From positions 8,239,001 through 8,303,000 of the forward strand of contig JANJXV010000039.1 of assembly GCA_024803745.1 (NCBI GenBank): a DNA stretch of 64,000 bases. The letters run 5' to 3'. The notes beneath the pieces were generated by a model. The model was not told where the DNA came from and made no database searches. It saw only the letters and a list, made by a program, of their open reading frames with translations. The stretch comes from Megascapheus bottae (Eukaryota; Chordata; Mammalia; Rodentia; Geomyidae). Of this stretch, positions 38,590-57,068 are shown piece by piece. The translations under genes were made by a program, and so were the position numbers. Within the stretch, counting starts at the first letter, position 1; every line of letters begins with the position of its first letter.

Positions 38590-39545
38590 ATTTCTTGGGT
38601 GTTGGTCATGGGGGTTGAACTCTGGATGCTGTCCCTGAGCTCTTTTGCTCAAGGCACGTACTCTACCACTAGAGCCACAGTGCCATTTCTGGTTTTGTGA
38701 TGGTTAATTGGAGGTAAGAGTCTCACAGACTTTCATGCCCAGGCAGGCTCTGAAGCAAGATCCTCAGATCTCAGCCTCCCAAGTGTCTAGGATTACAGCT
38801 GTGAACCATGGGTGCCTGCCTTTTTCTTTTTTTGGTCGGTCCTGGGGCTTGAACTCAGGGCCTGGGCACTGTCCCTGAGCTTCATTTACCACTTGAGCCA
38901 CAATGCCACTTTGTTTTTGTTTTGTTTTCCCCCTTCTGTTTATGTGGAACTGAGTCGTCAAATCCAGTGCTTCATGCATGCTAGGCAAGCACTCTACCAC
39001 TAAGCCACATTCCCAGACCACCTTCTATAGTCTTATTGTTTAGAAATTGTTTAAGACTGAAGGTAGAGCTCAAGCAGTGAAGTGCCAGGCAAGCAAGCTT
39101 AAGTTCAAACCCCTATACTACAAAAATAGTCCAATAGGGGCTGGGAGTTTGGCATAGTGGTGGAGTCCTTGCCTAGCAGGCACAAAGACCAGGTTTGATT
39201 CCTTGGTACCACATACACAGAAAAAGCCGGAAGTGATGCTGTGGCTCAGGTAGTAGAGCTCTAGCCTTAAGAAAACCCAAGGACCGTGCCCAAATTCAAG
39301 CCCCAGGATTGGCAATAAATAAATAAATAAAAATAAAAAAAGCCACAGGCTGGGAATGTGGCTTAGTAGAAGAGTACTTGCCTAGCATGCATGAAGCCCT
39401 GGATTTCGCTCCTTAGTACAATAAAAACAGAAGAAGCCAAAGTGGCTCTGTGCTCAAGTGGTAGAGTGCTGGCCTTGAGCAAAAAGAAGCTCAGGGACGG
39501 TACCCAAGCCCAAAGTTCATCAGCTCCAAGCCTGGCAAAAAAGAA
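38590..39545. repeat. SINE field, both strands
   Basis: Antisense 7SL-like/Geo at about 38605-38820, antisense IDL-Geo at 38830-39020, an ID-like monomer near 39055-39120, and sense IDL-Geo at 39137-39310 and 39348-39540. Confidence 0.75.
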
Positions 39546-39874
39546 AGCAAGCCAAGGATATTGCTTTCTGTTCTTCCTGGTGAAGTAAGGAGACTGGGTC
39601 TAAGCAATATGGCTTGTTCTCACAGTCATCATGGTGCCTTGCTGGGTGGAAGTGGTGTCCCACCAAGCTCTGAAAGTCTAGGGGAGATAGAAGACATTCT
39701 TTGGATTGCAAATGTGTCATGGGTTGTTTAATACCAGGAAGGTCTGGCTTTCCCTAGATAATTGGCCCTAGATTTCCCCTGACTGTTTCCCTAGATAGGT
39801 TTCCTTTGCTTATATTTAACATTTAAAAAAATTTTTTATTGTAGGAATAATTATAAAGGGGTTATTTAACCCTT

Positions 39875-41160
39875 TTTTTTTTTTTTTTTTGCCAGTACCT
39901 GGGCTTGAGCTCAGGGCCTGAGCACTGTCCTTGGACTTTCTCAAGGCCAGAGCTCTACCACTTGAGCCTCAGCACCACTTCCGGCTTTTTTCTATGTATG
40001 TGGTACCGAGGAATCGAACCCGGGTCTTCATGCATGCTAGGCAAGCACTTTAACCACTAGGCCAAACTCCCAGCCCGTTATTTAACACTTTTATTTACAG
40101 TTCACAGCTATCATCTTACTCCTGGGCCTGGGCATTGTCCCTGAATTCTTCAGCTCAAGGCTGAGCCATAGCCCTACTTCCCCTTTTCTAGAGATTAATT
40201 GGAGATAAGAGTCTCAGGGTCTTCAGTGCCTGGGCTGGCTTTGAACCTCGATCCTCAGATCTTAGCCTCCTGAGTAGCTAGGCTTACAGGCCTGACCCAC
40301 TGTGCTGGGATGGGCTGCTGATCTTTGAAGCAAGAGTTCACCTGCAGCCTCTGGCTCGCCAATAAAGACTCTCAAAAGATGATTTCTCCAGGCCAGGAGT
40401 TTGGCCTAGTGGTCGAGTGTTTGCCTAGCATGCGTGAAGATCCAGCTTTGAGTCATTGGTACCACATACATAGGAAAGCCAGAAGTGGTGCTGTGATCAA
40501 GTGTTACAGCTAAAACCTTGAGAAAGCCCAAGGACAGTGCTCAGGCCCTGAGTTCAAGCCCCAGGACTGGTAAAAAGAAAAGAAAGATCTCTTGGAGCCA
40601 GGCACTGGTGGCTCACACCTGAGCACTGAGGATGGCAGTTCAAAGCCTCTGTGACTCTTATTTCCAATTAACCTCCAGAAAACTGGAAGTGGTGCTGTGG
40701 CTTAAAGAGCTAGAGTGCTAGCCTTGAACTGAAGCGCTCAGGGACAGCGTCTAGGCCCAGAGTTAAATTCCCAGGACCCCCCTCCCCCCCAAAAAAAAAG
40801 ATAGCTTCTCTGTTTTCTCAAGACTAAAAAATTCCCATACAACACTGGCAGCAGGAAGCAATAAGATGTCCAGAGATGGACGCTGGCAGCTGACCCAGAG
40901 ATCAGACCAGGCTCTTGGTGATTGAAAAATAATTAACTTTTGTCCTGTTTAAGCCAGTATCTTTTTTTTTTTGCCAGTCCTGGGACTTGAACTCAGGGCC
41001 TGGGCATTGTCCTTGGACACTTTTTGGTCAAGGCTAGTGCTCTGCCACTTGAGCCACAGTGCCACTTCCAGCTTTTTCTATGTGTGGTAATGAGGAATCA
41101 AACCCAGGTCTTGATGCATGTTAGGAGAGCACGCTTCCACTAGGCTATGCTCCTGGCCCA
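39875..41160. repeat. SINE field downstream of TBCB
   Basis: Antisense IDL-Geo at 39889-40078, antisense 7SL-like/Geo at 40105-40310, sense IDL-Geo at 40391-40570, sense 7SL-like/Geo at 40590-40785, and antisense IDL-Geo at 40972-41160. Confidence 0.75.
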
Positions 41161-41351
41161 AGCCAGGATATTTTCAGGTCTATCTGTTACAGGGGCAGAA
41201 CATTACATCAAGTGGCACAGGATAAAGAACAATGTACAGGCCTCCAGCTACTACTACCCCTTTGCCCAGATTCCTAGTCTACCTTTCTCTGGCTTTCCTC
41301 AGCCCCTTCCCAAGTCAGAGGCCTTCACATACTCCCCTAATTTCAGATGAA

Positions 41352-41357
41352 TTTAAT
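41352..41357 (-). promoter_or_regulatory. TBCB: Candidate TBCB poly(A) signal (ATTAAA)
   Basis: Minus-strand ATTAAA, about 125 bases past the TBCB stop codon. No AATAAA was seen nearer. Confidence 0.5.
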
Positions 41358-41481
41358 TTATGAGTGTTACAAATCAACTGCGAGTGGAAGGTGAAGGTAA
41401 TAGAGATGGATCAAGATGAGAGGGCCTGAGCACACATACAGGAAGGGACAGGGAGTGGGAGTCAGGAGCTGGAGCAAGGTG

Positions 41482-44320
41482 TCACATCTCGTCCAATCCA
41501 TAGTCTTCCTCTGGAAAGTCCCCCACGGTCACAACTGATGGCTTGACGAAGGCTCCATACTTGGCCTGGCACTCAAAGTAGCGCTTTCCATTCACGCTGT
41601 GGGGCATGATGGGAGGTGGTGATTAGAGGACCTGTGTGGCTTCCCCAGATGGAAGATTCACCCAGCACTGCCTGGCCTTGCACATACATGCATCACCCTC
41701 AGCGCGAACACTTCAGTGGGAACACGCCTACCTGCCGTCGTTTTTGCCTAGTGGCTCATCATAGCGTACGCCAATCCAGTAACCAGGCTTGAAGTCTGTG
41801 AGTCCTGCCAGGGAGGAAACCACAATCAGGCCTACAGGCTGGAAAGCCTGTCCTGGAGAAAACCACTCCGAACTACCCACACTGCCTTTCCCCAGGACTC
41901 TCTCCCTCCAGGACAAGCTCTGCCAAGGACTGGCTCCCCCAGGACAGCCTACATCGCTGCTTCACAGATCTCTCCCCCAGCTTCCACCCCTGCCCATTCA
42001 CTCAGTTCCATCCAGACAGGGATCTGAGAGGACAAAAGGGGACAGCATAGATCCACTGTCACAGGGGGCACAGATTCCTGCACTCACACACCACACACAG
42101 CGCATATATGCACACACACATACTAGCATTCACACCAAAGGTCTTTGTAGCAACATGGCAGTGAATAAAGCAGACCTGCCCACAGCCTGACCTTGGACTT
42201 CCAGCCTCCAGAACAATGAGAAACCCATTTCTGTTTTAATTCTCTGTATGTGGTACTTCGTTAGAGAAGCCCTAGTAAATTAATGCCCAACAACAAAAAG
42301 TGAAACCATTCAGCACAGTGACTCATACTTGTAATCTCAGCTGCTTGGGAGGTTTGAAATCCAAAGATATCCCAGGCAAAAAGTTAGGGAGACCCCGAAG
42401 GGTGAAGGATATTGAAACACATTGCATCTATATATGAAGATAATGTAAGAAATATCAGTAGAGCTGGGTGCCAGTGGCTCACACACACGTAATCCTAGCT
42501 ACTCGGGAGGTCGATAGCTGAGGATCACAGTTCAAAGCCAGCCCTGGCAGGAAAGTCCATGAGATTTTTTTGTTTTTTTAATGGTCATGGGCTTGAACTC
42601 AGCTTGGGCATTGTCCCTGAGTTCTCCAGCTCAAGGCTAGCACTCTACCACTTGTGCCATAGGACTACTTCTGGTTTTCTGGTAGTTAATTGGAGATAGA
42701 GTCTCATGGATTTTTGTGCCTGGGCTGGCTTTGAACCTCGATCCTCAGATCTCAGCCTCCTGAGAAGCTAGGGTTACAGGTGTGAGCTCCCAGCGCCTGG
42801 CAAGTCTGTGAGATTCTTGGCAAGTGTATGAGATTATCTCCAATGAACCCCCAAAATGTCAGAAGTGGTGCTGTAGCTCAAGTGGCACTGTGGCACAAAG
42901 GGTAGAATGGTAGCCTTGAACAACAGAAGCTTAGGGACAGTATCCAGTCCCTGAGTTCAAATCCCAGGTCTGGCCAAAAAAAAAAAATCATCTGAACAAA
43001 CAAGCCGAGTATGATGGGATGCACATATAATCCCAGCAACATAGGGGACATGTGTAGGAGCTCACTCTGAATCTTATTCAGAAAAAAGCAAGAGACCATA
43101 TCTGAAAAATAACCTAAAGAAAAAAAAAAAAAAAAAGGTGGGGGGGGCTAGGAGTATGGCTCAAGTGGTAGAGCCTTGGTGAAGTATTTGGGAGACTGAC
43201 GTAGAATATTTACAGGTTCTAAGCCAACTGGATTACATAGCAAAAGCCTATCTCAAAGATAAAACAAACTCTGGAGATGTGGGCACAAATTCTGTAAACA
43301 CGTTAAAAACTCAAGGCTTGGCTCAGTGGTAGAGTGCTTTCCTGACATATACATAGGGCATTGGGTTCAATCCCCAGCCCTCAAAGCAGGCAAATTAGCA
43401 AACAAAAGCTAGGCTCTTCTTGAGGGCCAAGTCCCCAGGCCTCTGGGAAGAGCAGAAGCTCTCAGGAATGGAGCAAATGAATGATGCCCTGCTCAGCTCT
43501 GGGTTCCAGCAAGCCTGAGCTACTACATACCTACATACATGACAGTGCCCCGGCGTGGGGACTGCCCCACTGGCCGCACCTCACAGCGGCTGCCCACGGA
43601 GATGGCACTGGCTTGGGCCTTCTCCTCACTGAGGCGCTGGGCGGCCTCAGCCTCTTGTTGTGCTCTCTGCTCTTCATTGTAAGGACCAAGCTTGCTTCGC
43701 TTCAAAAAGGAGCGGACTGAGTCTGTGGGTGGGAGAGACAACTGGATTCAATGGTTGGCTGTGTGTCTGTCCACCCGCAGGGCCCACATTCCCAGAATCC
43801 CCCTTCTATGCCAGGGCCTGGATGGCACCATCCATTTCCCCTATCCTTCAGTCTCACCCCAGTCAAACCCATCTTTCCCACCACCTGTGCTAAGGTGTTT
43901 GCAGATGAGGACACTGCCTCACCTCCTGCCTGCTCCACTTTAGACCTCCATGTCACCCTCACAGCTGTCCCCACAACCTCCTTTCCACCTTCCCTCTAAG
44001 CCTTTGCCTCCACTGCCCACTCTACATGCCCCACCCAATGGTGCATGCGCACTCTGTACCTTGCCTCTGCTCATAGGCCTCTTGTGAGATCTTGTACTTC
44101 TCCACTTTGGATACATCCTCGTACTCCCCAAGGCGGGCACCACTGTGGTCAATGACCTGGGGGGGGAAGGGAGTAATACCTGGTATGTTGGGGTGCACAT
44201 GCACTTGGGACTATCCTGTAGACTCAAGTCTCATTTGGGAGAAGCCAAATTCCTCCATCCCACCTTCCCAGTGATTTCTCTCTCCTGAACCCAGCAGAAG
44301 GGACACTGGCCCCTCCCTGC

Positions 44321-44362
<42 letters not shown>

Positions 44363-45459
44363 TACTGAGGCTTGAACTCAAGGCCTGAGCACTGTCTTCA
44401 AACTGTTTTCTGCTCAAGGCTAGCTCTCTACTACTTTGAGCTACACCTCCACTTCTGTTTCTTTTTTTGGGGGGAGGGCAGGGGAGTAATTAGGGATATG
44501 AGTCTCACAGACTTCCCTGCTGGGGTTGGTGTGGAACCACAGTCCTCAGATGTCAGCTTCATGAATAGTTAGGATTACAGGTGTGAGCCACTGGTACTTG
44601 GATAGGAAGCCCTTTCTCAAGTTCCCAAAGAGAGGCAAGTACCATTTCTAGATGGCCCCAGTTCCCTGAGTTTTCCCCTGATTGTCGGTTCCACATCACT
44701 CCAGGCTGTCACCTGTAAAGTGATACGGCCATTTCTCATCATGCTAAACTGGGGGGAGGGAGGGTGTTCCATGAGGGTAGGGTTTATATTGGTTATCCCA
44801 CATTTGCTTTCACGGCAAACATTTGATAAATAAATGAATGGACCGGGGTTCCAGAGAGGTTGGCCTCACATGGATACGGCAGCCGTCGTCTACGGGATAA
44901 GAACCCAGCAGAGCATCTTCCTGATCTAACTTGGTGTAGAACTTATCATCAGCCCCATACAACTCCAATTCCATGCAGGAGGCAGGGCTGCCCACCACCA
45001 ATTCCAGCTTGCACTGCGGAGAGACGAAAGGTGGAAAAAAGCTGTCAGGGGCCCCATCCTCTCCCTCACCCCTCCCTGGTAACCATCACTCCGGACCCCC
45101 AGAGCCCTGCTCCTTCCACTCCCCCCCGCCCCCCGCCACCGCCCCCTCTGCTCTGCCACAGGCTCCCAGGATCGTCACACTAATTCCCCCCCGGCCCCGC
45201 CCCTGCTCTTTAGGATGTCAGGTTCTCTCTGGCCCAGCCCAGCCGAGGCCGGATCACGTAGGCCAGGCATCCACAGATAACCAAGGCCCCCCGAGCTCAA
45301 CCCCTCATTTCCCACGCCCCTTGGGCCCCGCCCCCGCGGCCGCACCTTGAACTCAGCAATAGTGAGGTTGCGACTATACCGCTTCTCCGAGCGGAAGCTG
45401 TTGAGGGTGCTGCTGATGAAAATGTTCACGGTGGGCGCCGACAAGCCCGTCACCTCCAT
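41482..45459 (-). CDS. TBCB: TBCB, tubulin-folding cofactor B
   Basis: Six coding exons (high to low): 45459-45346, 45013-44870, 44156-44060, 43722-43531, 41804-41732 and 41596-41482. All have GT/AG junctions, giving 244 residues, the same as human. TBCB is a cytosolic chaperone that binds alpha-tubulin and works with TBCE in tubulin heterodimer assembly and disassembly. An N-terminal ubiquitin-like domain (about residues 8-90; TVNIFISS to CRIHVIDH) precedes a charged, probably helical linker ([23 protein letters not shown]). The CAP-Gly domain holds [16 protein letters not shown] and [15 protein letters not shown]. The protein ends EEDYGLDEM, the acidic tail that mimics the tubulin C terminus. 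The first exon opens from the promoter shared with POLR2I. Confidence 0.97.
42460..42985. repeat. 7SL-like/Geo SINE with a reversed copy inserted, TBCB intron 5
   Basis: A sense copy begins at about 42460 (CACACACACGTAATCC), is interrupted at about 42567-42800 by an antisense copy, and resumes with TGAGATTATCTCCAATG to about 42985. Confidence 0.7.
43010..43400 (+). repeat. B1-like and ID-like monomers, TBCB intron 5
   Basis: A B1-like stretch (about 43010-43115), an A-run, then ID-like monomers with GGCTCAAGTGGTAGAGC (43155) and GGCTCAGTGGTAGAGTGC (43319). The second has a GGTTCAATCCCC B-box and no Geo unit. Confidence 0.6.
44320..44602 (-). repeat. (TG)n and antisense 7SL-like/Geo SINE, TBCB intron 2
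   Basis: About 20 TG units at 44322-44361 lie at the tail of a reversed SINE that ends near 44602. Confidence 0.75.
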
Positions 45460-47881
<2,422 letters not shown>

Positions 47882-47901
47882 GCACCCCTAACTCCCCCAT
47901 G

Positions 47902-47907
47902 AATAAA
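47902..47907 (+). promoter_or_regulatory. POLR2I: POLR2I poly(A) signal
   Basis: AATAAA 21 bases after the POLR2I stop codon. Cleavage 10-30 bases on would fall at about 47917-47937, at the OVOL3 stop codon on the other strand. Confidence 0.85.
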
Positions 47908-47929
47908 TGCCGGTCCCGCGTTTCCAGCG

Positions 47930-51125
<3,196 letters not shown>

Positions 51126-51129
51126 GAGG

Positions 51130-51325
51130 GGGTCAAGGGTTTGGCCTAGTGGTAGAGTGCTTGCCTAGCATGCACGAAGTCCCGAGTTCGATTCCTTGGT
51201 ACCACATACATAGAAAAAAGCCGGAAGTGGTGCTGAGGCTCAAGTGGTAGAGCTCTAGCCTTGAGAAAATCCAAGGACAGTGCTCAGGCCCTGAGCTCAA
51301 GCCATGGAATGGAAAAAAAAAAACC
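51130..51325 (+). repeat. IDL-Geo SINE
   Basis: Near-consensus dimer with an A-tail, between OVOL3 and WDR62. Confidence 0.85.
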
Positions 51326-51439
51326 CAGGCTGGGTACCAGGATCTGGTGTCCTGGTGTGTGGTGTGTTTGCTCACCAAGCCTCAGTTTCTCCAACCAGCA
51401 AATAAGAACAAATATGAAGACTCAGAAATTAAAACAACC

Positions 51440-51742
51440 AGGAAGTTAACATCAGAGCAGCTGGGCACAGGTGCTCACCCTGTAATCTTAGCTACTCAGG
51501 GGAGGCTGAGATTTGAGGACCATCGTTTTTCGTTGTTCTGTTTTCAGGTACTGGGGCTTGAACTAAGAGCCTAGCTGCTCTTCTTTTACATTTAAGCGTT
51601 AGAATGCTAATTCTACCACTTGAACTACAGCTCTACTTCTGCATTTTGGTGGTTACCCATGCTGGCTTCAAACCTTGATCCTCAGATCTATCCTCCTGAG
51701 TAGCTGCGATTACAAGCATGAGCCCCCGGTGCCCAGCTTCTC
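51440..51742. repeat. 7SL-like head fragment and antisense 7SL-like/Geo SINE
   Basis: A sense head at about 51455-51525 abuts a reversed copy at about 51540-51740. Confidence 0.65.
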
Positions 51743-53450
51743 CTGGTTTCTTGTTCTGTTTCCTGGAGCTTTCCTTTGACACAATTTCTGGCAGTTGCCC
51801 AGTCCCTCTGTCTGATCCTTTGCCAGTGACTCTTGGTAGATGACTCTGGAATGTCCTATGAGCATCTGCAGGGAAGTTGTGGGAGTCCCAGCATGCTACT
51901 CTTCCACCAGCCATGAGCGTCCAGTCTGACCCTTGGCATTTGGGAGGGGGAGAGGCAGATACACGGTGGGTCCTCACTAGCAGCCCACCCTCCTGTGTTG
52001 AGAATCCCAGGACGGGGGGACGGTCCTAGCAACTTCCACTGTGGTTGCCTTGGCTTGTCTAGAGGGGAAGAGACCTCTGGCAAGAAGTTACATTTCTTTC
52101 TTACTACCCCATATCTGTCCAGCTTTGTGCTTTTGCTCCTGATTAGAGCCGTGTTAATGGTAGTCAGGTTGCAACTGTGAGGTCCAAAACTGGAGGGTAA
52201 AATGGACTGGGAGCAGGAGAGTAATAAGGCCAGGCCCACAACGACATTGAGATAATATTCCCACATAGAGGGTCTCTGAAGGCCAGGTGTTTGCCACCTG
52301 GTGTTGACGTTTTTACCATGATCCAAGGTGGGAGAACTACTGACAGCTCCCTACACACCAAATCTTGCCTCAGAAGTCTCCACTGGCAATGGTCAGATGA
52401 GGCAGGTGGGTCACCAGAGCTCCCCCAGTAGTCTGTGTGCCAGGAGGGAGCTCTGGTAGAAGTCTGCCTACAAGGTCTGGGTCACCTGGTCCGTGCAGGC
52501 AGGGGGAGGGAGCCACAAGAAATAAACCACCACTACCACCACAAAGCCCTGCTCACTGTTCCTCCCAACTCTTCTCCTCCCCTCCCAATCCACCCCAACT
52601 TTCCTAGCCTGCTGCCATTCCCTCCACACCCTGGTGTGATCCTCCCACAGGGCCTTTGTACTGGCTGCTGGCTGCCTGGGTATGTTCCCTAAATGTCTCC
52701 CTGTCAAGGCTCGGCTCAGCTGACACCAGGGAAAGGCCTTCGCTGAGAACAGCAGCCCACTGCTTCACAGTTCACGGATAATTCCTCTTGCCCCTGCTCC
52801 CCCTCGCCCCACATAAGTGCAGTGACAGGCACTGGGAGTCTGTGCTGAACAACTGCCTGACCCGTCTTGTGTGTCCTGCATGTTGTCATGTTGGGAGATC
52901 CAGCCCCACCTTCATCCCTACTTGGATTGGATCTCAGAGTAAGCCTCCCCTGCTGGGCAAGAAATTGGGTCTCTGCACCTGTTTCTGGGGCTAAGACCAC
53001 CAAGCAGAGCTCAGCAGAGTTCCGAGGCCATGGCAGGTTGGGGGGTGGTGCTGTCCTGCTGGCTTAAAGTTGGCTTCTCAGCAGACACACCCTGTAGCAG
53101 CCAGCGCCTGCCACTTGCAGGGGCTTCTGGCCCCTGGGACTGCGACGCTGGGGAAGGAGCCACATATCCCCACGGCTGGGTAGCTTAATCCTCCTGTTTG
53201 TCTTTCCTTAGTGTCCCCTGTTGCAGAATGGCATAGCAGCCTGGAGCTCGCAGGCGCCAGTGATGTGGTCAGGTCTGACGATCGCAGGAGCTCTGCCCCT
53301 ACCCCTGGCTGCAGCTGGAACTGGCTCAAATGTCCAGTCCCAGGCTGCTCCGCCATGTTTCTGTGGCTGTGCCCCCGCCTCTCGACATTGTCTGGAAAGG
53401 CTGTGGCGTACGGGTGAGGACAGGTACCAGGACTAGAGTTCTAAGCTGCC
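51743..53450. other. OVOL3-WDR62 intergenic DNA with a possible L2 relic
   Basis: Mostly unique sequence. 52610-52760 resembles the L2 LINE 3' region: CCCACAGGGCCTTTGTACTGG, then GGGAAAGGCCTTCGCTGAG. Short open frames here lack support. Confidence 0.45.
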
Positions 53451-53453
53451 AGT

Positions 53454-53459
53454 TTTATT
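53454..53459 (-). promoter_or_regulatory. WDR62: WDR62 poly(A) signal
   Basis: Minus-strand AATAAA 62 bases after the WDR62 stop codon. Confidence 0.7.
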
Positions 53460-53520
53460 TGCTTAAAATAACCTGCTTTACCAGAGCAGCAAGCTGGCGG
53501 CGGTGGCAAGGCCCTGGGTC

Positions 53521-54675
53521 TCACCGCACCTTCCTCCTCACAGCCTCAACTAGCAGTTCTGAGTAGTGTTCCAGAAGGGCCTGCAAGTCTGAGCTGGCCA
53601 AAGGGCACAGTGTGGGTGGTGACGGAGGACCTGGGCTTGGCGCAGACTGGGCAGAAGAAGTCAAGTCAGCGCCAACCAGCCAGTCACTGGCTTCCAGCTG
53701 GCTGTGGATCCAAAGGAAGGTGGAGGCCAGCAGGGCCTGTGCTTGGCGCTGCTCAGTGCCCAGCTGGCTGCTGCAGCCTAACTGCAAGGGATGGCAAACT
53801 GGTCAGGGGTCATCCGGGCGCAGGGAGGCCCTCTCCCCTTCTCCCAGCCTGGGGTCTCCCACTTACTGTGTGGTGAAGGTCCAGGGCTTCTTGGAAGGCA
53901 GCCTGCAGCCTGTGCAAGACGCTTGTCACGTCGTGTAGGGAGCAGGGTGCGGGGGGCAGGACGGCCTCTGGCAGCCTGGGCTTCCCCCAGTGTTCACTGC
54001 TCCCTGGGACAGGACTGGGTGCACCTGCGGCAGAGACGAAGCCATGAGCACCACATTTGACCTCGCTAGCTGCTGCGAGGCTAGAGCCGGGCTGCTCTCA
54101 ATAACTGCCGTCCCCAGGGCTCCCTCTCCTGCTCCCCAAGAATTTTCCTTTCCCACTGCCTGAGACTCCTGCTTTTCTCTCCTTAGCACATAGCACTTTT
54201 GTTTTTTCTACTCAGGCTTGAACTTGATGCCTTGGATTCCAATTGGCTTTTTTGGATGGCAGCTGGATCATTACTTGAGCCACACCCCCATTTTGCTGGT
54301 AAATGGAAATAGTCTCTCAGATTGGTCTGCCTTGGCTAACTCAGAACTGCAATCCTTAGATCTCCGTCTCCTGAATAGCTAGGACAGGCGTGAGCCATTG
54401 GTGCCCAACTGAGAATTTGCATGGTAATTGGGACAGATGCCACACAAAATCTATAAGGATGGTTTCTGATGTATCAAAACTAATGTGTCGGGCTGGGAGT
54501 TTGGCCTAGTGGTAGAGTGCTTGCCTACCATGCACCAAGACCCAGGTTCAATTCCTAGGTACCACATGTATAGAAAAAAGCCAGAAATAGTACTGTGGCT
54601 CAAGTGGTAGAGCTCTGGCCTTGAGAAGCCCAAGGACAGTGCCCAGGCCCTGAGTTCAAGGCCCAGGACTGGCAA

Positions 54676-54712
<37 letters not shown>

Positions 54713-57031
54713 TGTGGCCAAGTACTGGTGGTTCACCCCTGTTATTCTAGCTACTCAGGAAGCTGAGAACTGAGGTTAAGGTTCAAAGCCAGTCCAGTCT
54801 TTGTGAGACTCTTATCTCCCATTAACTACCACAATGGCAAAAGTGGAGCTGTTGCTGAAGTGGTAAAGCACTATCCATTGGTTAAAAGGCTAAAGGGCAG
54901 CTATGCACAGTGGCTCATGCTTGTAATCCTAGCTACTAAGGAGGCTGAGATCTGAGGATCACAATTCAAAGCCAGACCCAGCACTAAAGAACCTGAGACT
55001 CTTATCTCCAATTAACCACTAGAAAACAGAAGTGGTGCAGTGGCTCCAGGGATAGGGTGGTAGCCTTGAGCAGAAGAGCTCAAGGAGAACGCCCAGGCCC
55101 AGTGTTCAAGCCTCAAGACCCCCTCCCCCCCCGGAAAAGCTAAAGGGTAGTACCCAGGCCCTGAGTTCACACACACAATGTCAAATCTCTACCCTATTGT
55201 TTACCACCATGTCCATTGTCCAAGGGCCTGGAACAAAAGTGCTCATTAAATATTTAAGTGAATGAGTGAATAAATCCCAGTTCCTGTGGGTGGCAGAAGG
55301 GTCCAGCTTGGGACTGAGCAGCTAGGACGGGGGCTGGCTCAGGAGCCAGTGCTATGCCCAGTGATGCTTACCAGGGCTGGGATCCGGAAGGGAGGCATTG
55401 CTACCAGGGACTTCAGGCCTAACTTCTGGAAGTGGGGGGCTGTTGGAGTGCAGGGAAGGGGAGAGGGAAGGGGGGCTTGGAAGCGGAAGAAAGGCAGAGC
55501 TGTGGCGCCTTGGGGCACTCCTGTCCATGGGACTGGGGGCTAGGGAGCTGGCTGCTGTGGCTGCTACACCAGGCCTCATGTCCATGGAGTCCTGGGACCA
55601 GACACACACGGTGGGTGGCTTCAGCCCGTCACAGACACTCGACAGGGTCAGCCTCAGGCTAGCTCGGGCCTCGTGGTTGCCCCAGGAGGGCAAGGAAGGT
55701 TCTTGGTTCTCATTGCCAGAATTGGGTTCTGCTGTGGTGAGGGCTGGGAGCTCCTGGCCCAGAACATCCAGTTCTTCAGCAGAGGAGGGTCTGTGGAGTG
55801 GGCTGGCCAGCTGAGTGGTGATGGGATCCTCACTGTCCCCCAGGGAGATGTCACATGACATCCTGGCTCGGGAGCTGGTGGTAGATTCCATGGAGGAGCA
55901 GGTGGAAGGGGAAGAGACACCTCCAGTCAGGCCTGGTTCCGGTGTAGGTGTGGAAGGCTTCCTGTCTGTGGGCAGGGTCCAAGAGGAAGGGACACAGGGT
56001 GTCAGAGCTATAAAGGAAGCAGCTGGCTCACTCTTACCCTGTCACTGAGTGGCGAGACAGGGCTCTGCCCAGGGAGGATCCACAGTGGGAAGCTCCACCC
56101 CCCCCAACCCAGCTCAGCTGGGGTACATGGGGCTATGCATCTGGGACTTGGGGTACTCACTCAGTGAATGCAGCAGCTCCAGGGGCTCCTCAGCCTTCCC
56201 CCCTAACAGGACCTGCAAGAACAGCTCTAAGGTGAGGACGAGGCCTCTTGGTTCTCAGCCCTGGGCCCTAGGGGAGGCGACCCCAATACTCACATTGGTC
56301 CCTTCTGGGGAGGTGTAGCCAGTACCTGCTCTCGGGGGCTCTGCACAGGGCTGGCTTCCCCGGCGGCGAAGCTTGACCTCCGGAGATCTCGCCAGGTGCA
56401 GGGGCAGCAGGGGTGAGAAGGTATGGGTGAGCCTGGGGAGCGGAAGGTGGGTGAGACAGTGGCACTGCCTTCGTTTGCCCTTGGGTGCCTGAGGGACACA
56501 ACCCAGCAGGGGTGGACAGCGAGGCAGGGGTGAGGTAACCAGCGTCCACCTGGATGCCTTCTGGAGGCGTGACAGGAACTGCGTGGAGATGCTCAGCCGG
56601 GGGTTGAAGAAGAAGTCCTCGGCCTCTGACACCTTCATGTCCTCCAGGGACCCTTGAAAGAGCTCTGGGGGGCAGCGTTGTAGAATCCTCAGAGTCTCCC
56701 CCACCCCGAGACAACAAGGCCTTCATAGCCAGACCCACAGCAGCAGGTAAGTCCCCAGAACTCCACACAGCAGCCACCACACACTTGATCTCAGGAGTGA
56801 CGGGACCAGGGAGAGGAAAAGCAAACTGTCCTTAAGAGAAGGATGACAGGGCCGGGAGTTTGGCCTAGTGGTTAAAGTGCTTGCCTAGCATGCATGAAGA
56901 CCCGGGTTCGATTCCTCGGTACCACATACATAGCAAAAAGCCGGAAGTGGTGCTGAGGCTCAAGTGGTAGAGCTCTAGCCTTGAGAAAGTCCAAGGACAG
57001 TGCTCAGGCCCTGAGCTCAAGCCCAGGACTG

Positions 57032-57068
<37 letters not shown>
